DNA of 64,000 nt from Bradyrhizobium sp. 199 (GCF_023073355.1 NZ_JADPJI010000004.1:62001-126000), one strand, 5' to 3'. Shown: positions 1 through 9,292, numbered from the stretch's first letter. Program-made: numbers and translations. The notes: generated from the letters alone by a model not told the origin.

Positions 1-359
1 GCCGCTTCCAGCGCGTCGCTCGAACACGGCTTCTGCAAACGTGGCTGACGGGAGAATTCGGGCGGAATGCGCGCCTCGGCCCCATAGCCGGTGACGAAGA
101 CGAACGGGATGTTCAGCGCGATCAGCCGCTCGGCGACCGCAAAGCTCGTCTCGCGGACCAACTCGACATCGAGCAGCGCGAAGTCGGGCGCGCGGTTCAC
201 GATCGCGTCCAGCGCCTGCCTCACCGACCCGACGGTCCGCACGTCTGTCACTCCAAACCCGAGCAGACGGTCCTCGAAATCAATTGCGATGATGGGATCG
301 TCCTCGACGACCAGAACGTCGGCGGGCAAGCCTGAGCCATTGGAAGATGCGGGTGCCAT
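1..359 (-). CDS. Response regulator receiver protein (partial, runs off left edge)
   Basis: Reading leftward from an ATG at 359, the protein opens with a short Ala/Ser/Gly-rich tail and then a receiver domain: VLVVEDDPIIAIDFEDRL supplies the acidic pocket, FALLDVEL the phospho-acceptor Asp, and FVFVTGYG the switch Thr. The conserved Lys lies in RLQKPCSS near the window edge. About 119 residues are visible and no output domain is seen, so it may be a stand-alone receiver or may continue outside. It diverges from the Crp/Fnr gene at 532. The partner kinase is not visible here. Confidence 0.85.
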   Translation of the reverse strand, partial: MAPASSNGSGLPADVLVVEDDPIIAIDFEDRLLGFGVTDVRTVGSVRQALDAIVNRAPDFALLDVELVRETSFAVAERLIALNIPFVFVTGYGAEARIPPEFSRQPRLQKPCSSDALEA

Positions 360-433
360 GATCGTAACGCGTGTGGGGGGTTCGGACCAGGACAGCCGCG
401 ACACGATGCCTGCGCCAAGCACATCGGGTTCCC

Positions 434-459
434 GGAACGAAACTCACCATAACAACGTT
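434..459 (+). promoter_or_regulatory. Candidate EcfG (general stress sigma factor) promoter
   Basis: GGAAC at 434-438 and CGTT at 456-459 are separated by 17 bases, matching the alphaproteobacterial EcfG consensus GGAAC-N16/17-CGTT. It lies about 75 bases upstream of the Crp/Fnr gene start at 532 and points toward it. Confidence 0.5.
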
Positions 460-531
460 CTTCAGTCTGTCCACTTGTGCACACAGGCGCCGGATGGAAC
501 TCGCTAGGGTGGGAGGAGGAGGGAGTTCAAT

Positions 532-1296
532 ATGGATGCGCGTATCGGCAAAGCCACCGAGGTCGAGAGCCGGCCGGCCAACAATCTGCTGCGCCGATTG
601 AGTGCGGCGGACTATGCCCTGTTGGGACCGCATGTGACCATCGAAGACGCGGCAGCAGGCCAGCTGCTGTACAATCCTGGCGATGACGTCCAGGTCGCTC
701 ACTTCCCCTGCGGACCGTCGCTTGCGACCTTTCTCGTCCCCAACGAGGACGGCCGCGACGTCGAAACCATCCTGGTCGGCCGCGAGGGCGCGGTAGGCGG
801 CATCGTCAGCGAGGGATTCCTGCCGGCGTATACCCGGATCTGCGTGAAATTCGGCGGGCCGTTTGCACGCATTCATGTCGCCAAGCTTGAAGCGGCCAAG
901 CTGCGCTCGACGTCGCTGCGCAATATCTTTGCCCGCTACGCCGATTGCATGCTGGCGCAGATCTTCCAGTCGACCGCCTGCAATGCGATCCATTCGATCG
1001 AACAGCGCACCGCCAAATGGATCCTGGCGGCAATGGAACGAACCGGCGACGAGAGCAGCGTGCCGCTGACCCACGAACAGCTTGCGACGCTGCTCGGCGT
1101 TGGCCGCAGCTATGCCAGCCGGGTGCTTCAGTCGTTCAAGGCGGAACAGGTTCTCGACACCAGGCGCGGAGCGATTCTAGTTCGCAGCCGCGACGGCCTG
1201 AAGCTTCGCGCCTGCTTGTGCAATGACGCGGTTAAAATGCATTTCGAGGAGGTGCTGCGCGGCGTCTATCCGACCGAGGAACGGGAGGCCGGGTAA
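532..1296 (+). CDS. Crp/Fnr family transcriptional regulator
   Basis: A 254-residue DNA-binding regulator. Residues about 25-125 form the cyclic-nucleotide-binding-like beta barrel (LYNPGD, then an EGAVGG-type turn), followed by a dimer helix and a C-terminal winged helix (about 175-225) with recognition segment GVGRSYASRVLQSF. The N-terminal cysteine cluster of oxygen-sensing FNR is absent, so this is not classical FNR; the ligand is unknown. The ATG at 532 has a strong purine-rich Shine-Dalgarno just upstream. The gene stands alone and may be under the EcfG-type promoter at 434-459. It could read a nucleotide made by one of the class III cyclases in this window, but that link is inference. 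Confidence 0.88.
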   Translation: MDARIGKATEVESRPANNLLRRLSAADYALLGPHVTIEDAAAGQLLYNPGDDVQVAHFPCGPSLATFLVPNEDGRDVETILVGREGAVGGIVSEGFLPAYTRICVKFGGPFARIHVAKLEAAKLRSTSLRNIFARYADCMLAQIFQSTACNAIHSIEQRTAKWILAAMERTGDESSVPLTHEQLATLLGVGRSYASRVLQSFKAEQVLDTRRGAILVRSRDGLKLRACLCNDAVKMHFEEVLRGVYPTEEREAG

Positions 1297-1307
1297 CGGC
1301 TCGGTCC

Positions 1308-1456
1308 CATTCTCCCCCTTGCGGGAGAAGGGGGCGCGCGCACTGCGCGTCGGATGAGGGGTTCTATCGGCGAACTCGCCTGGGTACGAGAGACCACTCA
1401 CTCCGATGAGCTGGTGGCTAGCAGCGGAGCTGCCCCCTCCCGCAAGGTGAGAGGGC
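1308..1456. repeat. Intergenic palindromic repeat, 'tctcccncttgcgggaga' family
   Basis: The gap after the Crp/Fnr gene holds TCTCCCCCTTGCGGGAGA at 1311-1328, a GCGCGCGCACTGCGCG segment, and a closing copy with CCCTCCCGCAAGGTGAGAGG. The same layout (stem, GC palindrome, GATGAGGG/GGTGAGGG, inverted closing arm) recurs at 61817-61937. Both sit in intergenic DNA and are probably non-coding dispersed repeats. Confidence 0.7.
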
Positions 1457-1508
1457 ACAGTCATGCGCCGGCGCTTTTCCGATCGTGGCGTGCTATACTC
1501 TCGCCCGC

Positions 1509-2225
1509 ATGAGCGGGGCTGTTCTTCACACCATCTTTGACATCCTGGCGTGGCTGGGGGCGGCCGCCGCCGTCTGGTGGCTGTCGCGGCGGCGCCTGGA
1601 GTTTCCGGCGCAATCGTTTCAGCTGCCCTATATCGCCGCGCTGATGTTCGGCGCGGGGCTCGGAGCCTATCTGTTCGGCTCGGCCAATCTGTGGCTGTCG
1701 GGCCAGAGCGGCATTGCGCGCTCTGTGGAGGGCGCGCTGGCCGGCGGCATCGTGGCGATCGAACTCTACAAATGGTCCGCAGGGATCACGGTCCGAACCG
1801 GCGCCCGGTTTGCGTTGCCGCTGGCGCTCGGCATCGCGATCGGCAGGCTCGGCTGCTACTTCGCGGGCCTTGACGATTTCACCTATGGTACGCCGACCGC
1901 CCTGCCCTTCGGCCATGATTTCGGCGACGGCGTCCCGCGCCATCCCGTGCAGCTCTATGAGAGCACGGCCATGGCCGTATTCGCTCTGCTCTATGTGCTG
2001 GCGGTCTTGAACCGGAACGCCTTTATGGTCACCAATGGGTTCTACCTGGTGCTCGCCTGTTACGGAGCGCAACGCTTCCTGTGGGAATTCCTCAAACCCT
2101 ACGGGCCGCTGATCGGCCCCTTCACCCTGTTTCACCTGCTGTCGCTGTCCATCCTGCTGTACGCCGCATTCATGCTGGCGATGGCCCCCAAAGCGAGACC
2201 TGTGCATGAACGCGCCGCTGCGTAA
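1509..2225 (+). CDS. Lgt-like (prolipoprotein diacylglyceryl transferase family) integral membrane protein
   Basis: A 238-residue polytopic membrane protein with about seven hydrophobic segments. It carries Lgt-family marks: GRLGCYFAG (112-120), HPVQLYE (145-151), and an Arg/Glu pair in QRFLWEFLK (189/193). The segment that holds the catalytic-region His in true Lgt (GMSFHGG) reads EGALAGGIVAIE here, so the His is missing. That argues for a divergent paralogue rather than the housekeeping lipoprotein enzyme. ATG 1509 is chosen because the membrane part starts right after it; earlier in-frame codons add only eight residues. Its 3' end overlaps the radical SAM gene by 20 bases, implying translational coupling and a joint role, perhaps in lipid modification. 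Confidence 0.8.
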   Translation: MSGAVLHTIFDILAWLGAAAAVWWLSRRRLEFPAQSFQLPYIAALMFGAGLGAYLFGSANLWLSGQSGIARSVEGALAGGIVAIELYKWSAGITVRTGARFALPLALGIAIGRLGCYFAGLDDFTYGTPTALPFGHDFGDGVPRHPVQLYESTAMAVFALLYVLAVLNRNAFMVTNGFYLVLACYGAQRFLWEFLKPYGPLIGPFTLFHLLSLSILLYAAFMLAMAPKARPVHERAAA

Positions 2226-3651
2226 GTCGCGTCCCTATATTTTCTGGGGCCAGACCCAATCCCTCTGCGAGACCTGTCTGAAGCTGGTGCCGGCCAAGAT
2301 CCAGATCCAGGGCAACGAGGTCTGGTACGAAAAGCGCTGCACGGAGCATGGCGTCCAGTCGACGCTGGTTTCGACGGATGCCGCCTATTGGCGTCTCTGC
2401 AAGGATTTCATCAAGCCCGGCGACCGGCCGCTGCAATTCCAGCGTCACACCGAATTCGGCTGTCCCTATGATTGCGGCCTCTGCGCCGACCACGAACAGC
2501 ATTCCTGCCTGGCGCTGATCGAGATCACCGAGCACTGCAATCTCACCTGCCCGGTCTGCTTCGCGGAATCATCGCCCACGCGAACGAAATTCACCCCGCT
2601 CGCAACGGTCGAGAAGATGCTGGACGCGCTGGTCGCAAGCGAAGGCGAGCCCGATCTGGTGCAGATCTCCGGCGGCGAGCCGACGCTGCATCCGGATTTC
2701 TTCGCAATCCTGGACGCGGTGCGTGCCCGTCCGATCCGCCACGTCATGATCAACACCAACGGCCTGCGCATCGCCCGTGAAAAGGATTTCGTGGCGCGAC
2801 TGGCCGAGAACAGGCGCGGGCTGGAGGTCTATCTCCAGTTCGATTCGATGCAGCGCGATGCGCTGATCAATTTGCGCGGCGCGGATTTGCGCAAGATCCG
2901 CCAGCAGGCGCTGGAAAATCTCGAACATTACGGCGTGTCGACCACGCTGGTCGCGACCATCAAGCGCGGCGTCAACGAGGCCGAGATCGGCGACATCGTC
3001 CGCCACGCGCTCACCTGGAAGTGCGTGCGCGGCGTCACGCTGCAGCCGGTGCAGGACGCGGGCCGCAACGAGAATTTCGACAAGAATACCGACCGCATCA
3101 TGCTGTCTGAGATCCGCAAGCGCGTGATCGAGACCGGCATATTCGGCGACAAGGACATGATCCCGCTGCCCTGCAACCCGGAAAGCATCTCGATCGGCTA
3201 CGGCCTGCGCAACGGCGAGAAGGTGCTGCCGCTGACGTCGCTGATTCCGCAGGAGCAGCTGGTTGCGGTGATGCCAAACACCATCAGCCCGGAGAAACAT
3301 CCGATCCTGCGGGAGAAATTCGTCGATCTGTTTTCGCTGTCGTCGGGGCCCCTGAACACCAGCGAGCGCATCTGCGAATTGCTGTGCTGCCTGCCGAGCT
3401 TCGAGGTGCCGCAGGGACTCACCTACGAGAACGTCTTCCGAGTCACCATCGTGCAATTCCTCGATCGCTTCAATTTCTGCGTCGGCAACGTCAAACGCAG
3501 CTGCATCCATTTCGTGACGGAGCAAGGCGCGATCATTCCATTCGACACCTACAATCTGTTTTACCGGAACGGCAAGATCGACGGCATCCGCGCGGCGCTG
3601 GCCGGCGAAACCTATCGAGCAGCCAAGCAGCGCGAGGAGATGTCTCGTTGA
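2206..3651 (+). CDS. Radical SAM protein of the MJ0619/tetraether lipid synthase (Tes)-like family
   Basis: A 481-residue multi-cluster Fe-S enzyme. An N-terminal knuckle has C21, C24 and C45 (LCETCLK, then RCTEHG). Next comes GCPYDCGLCADH (C86, C90, C93), and only then the radical SAM motif CNLTCPVCF (C111, C115, C118) and GGEP at 156-159. The C-terminal part has further cysteines (C323, C390, C394/C395, C425, C433). This order matches the archaeal MJ0619 family (COG1964), whose members include the enzyme that joins lipid tails into tetraethers and which bind extra [4Fe-4S] clusters plus a rubredoxin-like iron. The family assignment is from motif order; substrate is unknown. It sits in a coupled cluster with an Lgt-like protein and two small membrane proteins. 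Confidence 0.85.
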   Translation: MNAPLRKSRPYIFWGQTQSLCETCLKLVPAKIQIQGNEVWYEKRCTEHGVQSTLVSTDAAYWRLCKDFIKPGDRPLQFQRHTEFGCPYDCGLCADHEQHSCLALIEITEHCNLTCPVCFAESSPTRTKFTPLATVEKMLDALVASEGEPDLVQISGGEPTLHPDFFAILDAVRARPIRHVMINTNGLRIAREKDFVARLAENRRGLEVYLQFDSMQRDALINLRGADLRKIRQQALENLEHYGVSTTLVATIKRGVNEAEIGDIVRHALTWKCVRGVTLQPVQDAGRNENFDKNTDRIMLSEIRKRVIETGIFGDKDMIPLPCNPESISIGYGLRNGEKVLPLTSLIPQEQLVAVMPNTISPEKHPILREKFVDLFSLSSGPLNTSERICELLCCLPSFEVPQGLTYENVFRVTIVQFLDRFNFCVGNVKRSCIHFVTEQGAIIPFDTYNLFYRNGKIDGIRAALAGETYRAAKQREEMSR

Positions 3652-3875
3652 GCGAGACGCCGCCATCTTCATCGTCGCGAAGTGGATGCGTCACCGCGCT
3701 CATGGTCATGTTCGGCATTGTCCTCCTGCTGCCCGGCATCTGTGCCCTGATCTTTGCCTTCGACCAGACCCAGTCGTCTCACTTCGACACCCGTTTCATC
3801 CCCGTCCTCGTCCTCGCACTGCTGGTGGCCTTTGCCGGCGTGATGCTGATCAGGGCAGCGAGAAAGAGACCATGA
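3648..3875 (+). CDS. Small two-helix membrane protein, paralogue A
   Basis: A 75-residue protein with a Ser/Pro-rich cytoplasmic tail, a RSGC motif, and two transmembrane helices (about 18-38 and 48-68). I chose TTG 3648 because GAGGAG at 3634-3639 lies eight bases upstream and the codon overlaps the stop of the radical SAM gene. The first helix (GCVTALMVMFGIVLLLPG) closely resembles that of the next gene, so the pair arose by tandem duplication. No known family is recognised. Being coupled to the radical SAM gene, it may be an accessory or anchoring subunit. Confidence 0.7.
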   Translation: MSETPPSSSSRSGCVTALMVMFGIVLLLPGICALIFAFDQTQSSHFDTRFIPVLVLALLVAFAGVMLIRAARKRP

Positions 3876-4153
3876 GCGATTCCAGCCCCACCCCACCAGC
3901 AGTGCCTCCACAGATTCAGCAACCGCGCAGTGGCTGCCTGACCGCGCTGATGGCGATCGCCGGGATTTTCATGCTGCTGCCGGGGCTCTGCGCGCTCCTG
4001 TTCGGCGGAATGTCGGTGGTCGAAGGTGGCCAGATCCCCGCCGACATCGCGTCGCTGGTCTTTTTGGGACTGGTCATCGGCATCGGAGGCGTCGTCATGA
4101 TCTGGGCGGCGATCGTGGGCCGAAAGGCTCCGCCGGCCCCGAACGGCAGGTAA
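3872..4153 (+). CDS. Small two-helix membrane protein, paralogue B
   Basis: A 93-residue paralogue of the preceding protein: Pro-rich N-terminus, RSGCLTALMAIAGIFMLLPG as first helix, a short acidic loop, then a second helix and a Pro/Arg tail. ATG 3872 overlaps the previous stop (ATGA), so both are translated together. It closes the four-gene cluster that starts at 1509. Function unknown; the repeated RSGC-x-TALM...LLPG-x-CALxF pattern is the only handle for finding relatives. Confidence 0.7.
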   Translation: MSDSSPTPPAVPPQIQQPRSGCLTALMAIAGIFMLLPGLCALLFGGMSVVEGGQIPADIASLVFLGLVIGIGGVVMIWAAIVGRKAPPAPNGR

Positions 4154-4204
4154 GCCCCGGAGATTCCCGGACAAAATTCAGTCAACCAACCAGCAAAGAA
4201 CACA

Positions 4205-4232
4205 TTGTTTTTTGGCTGTTTTTGCATATATT
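4205..4232 (+). promoter_or_regulatory. Candidate sigma-70-type promoter of typA
   Basis: TTGTTT (4205-4210) and TATATT (4227-4232) are 16 bases apart in an AT-rich patch of otherwise GC-rich DNA. A start near 4239 would give a leader of about 150 bases before typA, containing the hairpin at 4252-4281. Confidence 0.4.
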
Positions 4233-4251
4233 GCGCCGCAACGCGTAGGCT

Positions 4252-4281
4252 GCCCGGTCGATATGGCCGGGCTTCCTTTTT
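4252..4281 (+). terminator. Terminator-like hairpin in the typA leader (possible attenuator)
   Basis: GCCCGG (4252-4257) pairs with CCGGGC (4267-4272) across a nine-base loop and is followed by a pyrimidine run ending in five Ts (4273-4281). It lies between the putative promoter and the start codon of typA, so it may regulate read-through; it could also end the upstream cluster. Confidence 0.5.
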
Positions 4282-4390
4282 GGGCGGCGAGCGCCCTTTT
4301 CCAGTCTTCCAGCGTTGTTTCGAGAAGAGGTCCCGGTCCGACCGGCGAGATCGCGCTTAACCCATTGTTCGAACGCAAAGAAGCTAACTC

Positions 4391-6217
<1,827 letters not shown>

Positions 6218-6228
6218 GCCACTCTCAT

Positions 6229-6275
6229 GCCCCGGACGCGGCGCAGCACGCAGTGGTGCGCTGCTGAGCCGGGGC
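6229..6275. repeat. Palindromic intergenic repeat, 'gccccgg...ccggggc' family, copy 1
   Basis: GCCCCGG opens and CCGGGGC closes the element, with GCGCAGCACGCAGTGGTGCGCTGCTG-like nested inverted arms between. It begins 11 bases after the typA stop and could fold into a stable hairpin. A near copy lies after acs at 38557-38605. Confidence 0.75.
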
Positions 6276-6400
6276 CCAGACACTTTCACTGCCCGCCTCT
6301 CACCTCGGCTCCGGGCCGAGGGTAGAGCGTATCCCCGAGCTAGGAACACGAGTGCTTGGCCCGCTTTAGCACCCTCGGGGAACATGCTAGAGCCGGGCCA

Positions 6401-7648
6401 ATGAGTTCCCTTCCCTCCTTCGTTGACGTCGTGATCATCGGAGCCGGCGCAGCCGGGCTCGGGGCCGCGCACGCGCTGAAGGATTCCGGACTGTCCGCTA
6501 TCGTCATCGAAGCGCGCAGCCGTATCGGCGGCCGCGCCTGGACGGTGCAGGCCTCGCCTGAGGTCACCTTCGACGTCGGCTGCGGCTGGTTGCACTCGGC
6601 GGACAGGAACTCCTTCGTCACCATCGCGAAACAGCTGGGTTTCGCGATCAACAAGGACCTGCCGCCCTGGCGCGAGCGCGCCTATGGCAACGCGTTTCCG
6701 CAAGGCGAGCGTGACGATTTCACACACGCGATCGATGCGTTCTACGAGCGCCTCTGGCAGGCCGCGCAGACCGGCAAGGACGAGCCCGCGATCCTGAGTC
6801 TCGAGGCAGGCAATCGCTGGAACCCGATGATCGACGCGATCTCGACTTACATCAACGGCTGCGAGCTGAAGGATATGTCGACGCTGGACTGGGATGCCTA
6901 TGAGGACACGGGCCTCAACTGGCGCGTCCGGCGCGGCTATGGCGCGCTGATCGCGGCCTACGGTGCGCCCTGCCCGATGGTGCTGAACTGCAAAGTCGCG
7001 CTGATCGATCATTCCGACAAACGCATCCGCATCGAAACATCGCAGGGCACGCTGATCGCGGACAAGGTGATCGTCACCATCCCGACCAATCTGATCGCCG
7101 ATGAGGCGGTCCGCTTTTCGCCGCCGTTGCCGTCCAAGGTCGATGCGGCAGCCGGCTTGCCGCTCGGTGTCGACGACAAGGTGACGCTGGCGCTCGAAGA
7201 CGCCGAAGCTTTTCCGAAGGAAGCCAATTTGCGAGGCGCCACCATGCGCACCGACATGGGCACCTACCACATCCGCCCGTTCGGGCAGCCCTGCATCGAA
7301 GGCTTTTTCGGCGGCAGCTTTGCACGCGCACTGGAGGACTCCGGCGAAGGCGCCATTGCCGCGCATAGCATCGACGAGATCGCCGGTTTCCTCGGCAACG
7401 ACATCCGCCGCAAGCTGAAGCCGCTGTATGAGTCGCGCTGGGCCCAAGATCCCTTCGCACGAGGCTCCTATTCGCACGCGCTGCCCGGTCATGCCGGCGA
7501 CCGTGCGGTGCTGGCTGCGCCAGTGGATGAACGGCTGTTCTTCGCGGGAGAAGCGACGTCTCCGACTTTCTTCACGACGGCGCATGGGGCGCGGGACAGC
7601 GGCGAGCGCGCGGCGCAGGAAGTGCTGGCGGCGCGCGGCAAACGCTAG
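6401..7648 (+). CDS. FAD-dependent flavin amine oxidase family protein
   Basis: A 415-residue flavoenzyme. The N-terminal dinucleotide fold is VVIIGAGAAGLGAAHALKDS followed by the second FAD contact EARSRIGGRAWT. The C-terminus has the family FAD motif (LFFAGEATSP ... TTAHGARDSGERAA). It belongs to the amine oxidase/MAO family that oxidises primary or secondary amines; substrate cannot be told from sequence. ATG 6401 is chosen because the FAD motif begins ten residues later, as in relatives. No signal peptide is seen, so it is cytoplasmic. It appears monocistronic. Confidence 0.9.
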   Translation: MSSLPSFVDVVIIGAGAAGLGAAHALKDSGLSAIVIEARSRIGGRAWTVQASPEVTFDVGCGWLHSADRNSFVTIAKQLGFAINKDLPPWRERAYGNAFPQGERDDFTHAIDAFYERLWQAAQTGKDEPAILSLEAGNRWNPMIDAISTYINGCELKDMSTLDWDAYEDTGLNWRVRRGYGALIAAYGAPCPMVLNCKVALIDHSDKRIRIETSQGTLIADKVIVTIPTNLIADEAVRFSPPLPSKVDAAAGLPLGVDDKVTLALEDAEAFPKEANLRGATMRTDMGTYHIRPFGQPCIEGFFGGSFARALEDSGEGAIAAHSIDEIAGFLGNDIRRKLKPLYESRWAQDPFARGSYSHALPGHAGDRAVLAAPVDERLFFAGEATSPTFFTTAHGARDSGERAAQEVLAARGKR

Positions 7649-7658
7649 CCACACTCTC

Positions 7659-7744
7659 CGTCATTGTGAGCGCAGCGAAACAATCCAGCCCGCCACCGCG
7701 GCAAGATTCTGGATTGCTTCGTCGCTACGCTCCTCGCAATGACG
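7659..7744. repeat. Intergenic inverted repeat, 'cgtcattgcgagcg...cgctcctcgcaatgacg' family, copy 1
   Basis: Outer arms CGTCATTG and CAATGACG enclose GAGCGCAGCGAAACAATCCA and its near complement TGGATTGCTTCGTCGCTACG. It lies between convergent genes. A full copy is at 45556-45641 and a degraded half-copy at 54103-54135. Confidence 0.8.
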
Positions 7745-7751
7745 AGGGATG

Positions 7752-8159
7752 CTAGTCGATCATCCGCGCCCGCAAATCAGCATCCGGCACGAAACACGAA
7801 TCGTACTTCCCAAAGATGCGATAGCGGTTGCGCGCGACGAGGCTGTAGACGAGATCACGCAGCGGCTTCGGCATGGCGAATAACGCGCGTACCCAGCTCC
7901 AGCCGGGAAGCTGCGACAGCACCGTCAGCGCGGCGTCGGACTTCATAAATACCTCGCCGCCATGAACAACGGCGTTGGTATCGGGATCATCGGGATCGAT
8001 GCCGAAGGTCCGCGCGAGCCTCGCCCCATAATCCGACTGGATCGGCGTGAACCGAAACCGCCTCGCCGTGTCGCGCTTGGCCACGAACCGCACCCAGCGT
8101 GAGCAGAAGATGCAGATGCCGTCGAACAGGATCACGTCGTCGTCGGGCCATTTGGTCAT
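7752..8159 (-). CDS. DCC family (DUF393) thiol-disulfide oxidoreductase-like protein
   Basis: A 135-residue protein with the defining DxxCxxC motif in FDGICIFCSRWVRF at residues 12-25. The family is named after this motif and is presumed to do thiol-disulfide chemistry, although few members are characterised. ATG 8159 overlaps the stop of the upstream hydrolase (TGATG), so the two are co-translated. An Arg-rich extension upstream of that ATG is unlikely to be translated as part of it. No signal peptide. Confidence 0.87.
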   Translation of the reverse strand: MTKWPDDDVILFDGICIFCSRWVRFVAKRDTARRFRFTPIQSDYGARLARTFGIDPDDPDTNAVVHGGEVFMKSDAALTVLSQLPGWSWVRALFAMPKPLRDLVYSLVARNRYRIFGKYDSCFVPDADLRARMID

Positions 8160-9070
8160 CAGCGATTGTCCCGCGACTTCTTCGTCGCCATTGGCTCCGG
8201 CCGGTTCAGCGCGTGCCCGAGCGCGTCGCTTGCGGCTTTGACCCCGGCTCCGCTCTCGATCAACCAATGCCCCTCGCTGCCGACGGCCGCCAGGACGCGA
8301 AAATCGGCCTTGCCTCCGCTGCCACGAAACGCATCGGCCAACGCTCTCGAAAATGTCGGCGAGAAGTAGCTGTCATTCTCCGCGACGAGCCACGTGACGG
8401 GAATGCGCGCGCCCTTGCCGAACTCCGCGGCGGCCGCACGAAGCGAGTGCGGCGCGCAGATCCGGTTCGGTTCGTCATTGGCATGGCCGCCGCGGCCCGG
8501 CGCAAACGCTGTGATGGCGGAGATCGCCTTCGGGTCGGCATCGGCGAGCGCGAGCGCACCCCAGCCGCCGGCGGAATGGCCGATCACGATGACGGCCTCG
8601 TTGCGAATGAAATCCTGCTTTCGCAAGTGATCGAGCGCGAGCCAGATTTGCTCGGCCGTTGCACGGCCCGAACGTGCATAGTCGGCCTCGTCACATCCGC
8701 CCTGGTCCTCGACATAATTGCCGCCGGTCGCACCATGGCCGAGCCGCTCCGGCACCAGCACGGCAAAACCGCGCGCGACGAGATAGGCGGCGAGAGGACG
8801 GTATTCCGGCTGCGGCATCTGCGCACGACGCAAGGCATTCTGGGTGGAGGCGTGCGCGATGACCGCCAGCCGAAACGGACCTGCACCGGCGGGGCGAAAC
8901 AGCAGGGCATGCGCAGCAACGCCGGTATCCGGCGACGGCACACGCCATTGTTGTCGGCGAAGCGGTTCGCCCTCCGCACCCGATGGGCCAAACGTGACCT
9001 GAGCGCACAGAGGCGGCGCAGTCGGCAAGGCCAGCAGAGACAGGAGCGCGATGGCGTTGAGGAGCCGCAT
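8159..9070 (-). CDS. Alpha/beta hydrolase (dienelactone hydrolase-like), exported
   Basis: A 303-residue hydrolase. It starts with a signal peptide (MRLLNAIALLSLLALPTAPP, cleaved near CAQ). The nucleophile elbow is IGHSAGGWG and the catalytic His lies near GSEGHWLIESG at the C-terminus. Overall it resembles dienelactone hydrolase or lipase-like serine hydrolases acting in the periplasm. ATG 9070 is preferred to one twelve codons earlier because it gives a clean signal sequence. It is co-translated with the DCC protein downstream. The substrate is unknown. Confidence 0.85.
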   Translation of the reverse strand: MRLLNAIALLSLLALPTAPPLCAQVTFGPSGAEGEPLRRQQWRVPSPDTGVAAHALLFRPAGAGPFRLAVIAHASTQNALRRAQMPQPEYRPLAAYLVARGFAVLVPERLGHGATGGNYVEDQGGCDEADYARSGRATAEQIWLALDHLRKQDFIRNEAVIVIGHSAGGWGALALADADPKAISAITAFAPGRGGHANDEPNRICAPHSLRAAAAEFGKGARIPVTWLVAENDSYFSPTFSRALADAFRGSGGKADFRVLAAVGSEGHWLIESGAGVKAASDALGHALNRPEPMATKKSRDNR

Positions 9071-9276
9071 GAATGGCCGAGGGCGAACACGGACAGCGAC
9101 AACCACACTAGTAGGAACGAATCACCATGGGCGGACTTTCTGCGTTGCCATTGTCATTCATTCGTTGCCGCACCAGGAGTTTTGCACCGACGCAAGGCAC
9201 GCCGGTGCCATTTGATTGGCGTCTTGTCTTTTTTCGGCACAACATGGTTAAGATACTGATGCACAAAGTCCACACG

Positions 9277-9292
9277 TTAACCGATAATTAAC
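9277..9292 (+). promoter_or_regulatory. CtrA binding box (TTAA-N7-TTAAC)
   Basis: The sequence TTAACCGATAATTAAC is an exact match to the full CtrA consensus of alphaproteobacteria. It lies 45 bases upstream of the GNAT gene start at 9337 and 207 bases upstream of the divergent hydrolase. Confidence 0.65.

Noticed and set aside
2569..3672. Long minus-strand open frame opposite the radical SAM gene
   Set aside because: Composition is typical of antisense GC-rich frames and the plus strand carries clear Fe-S motifs.
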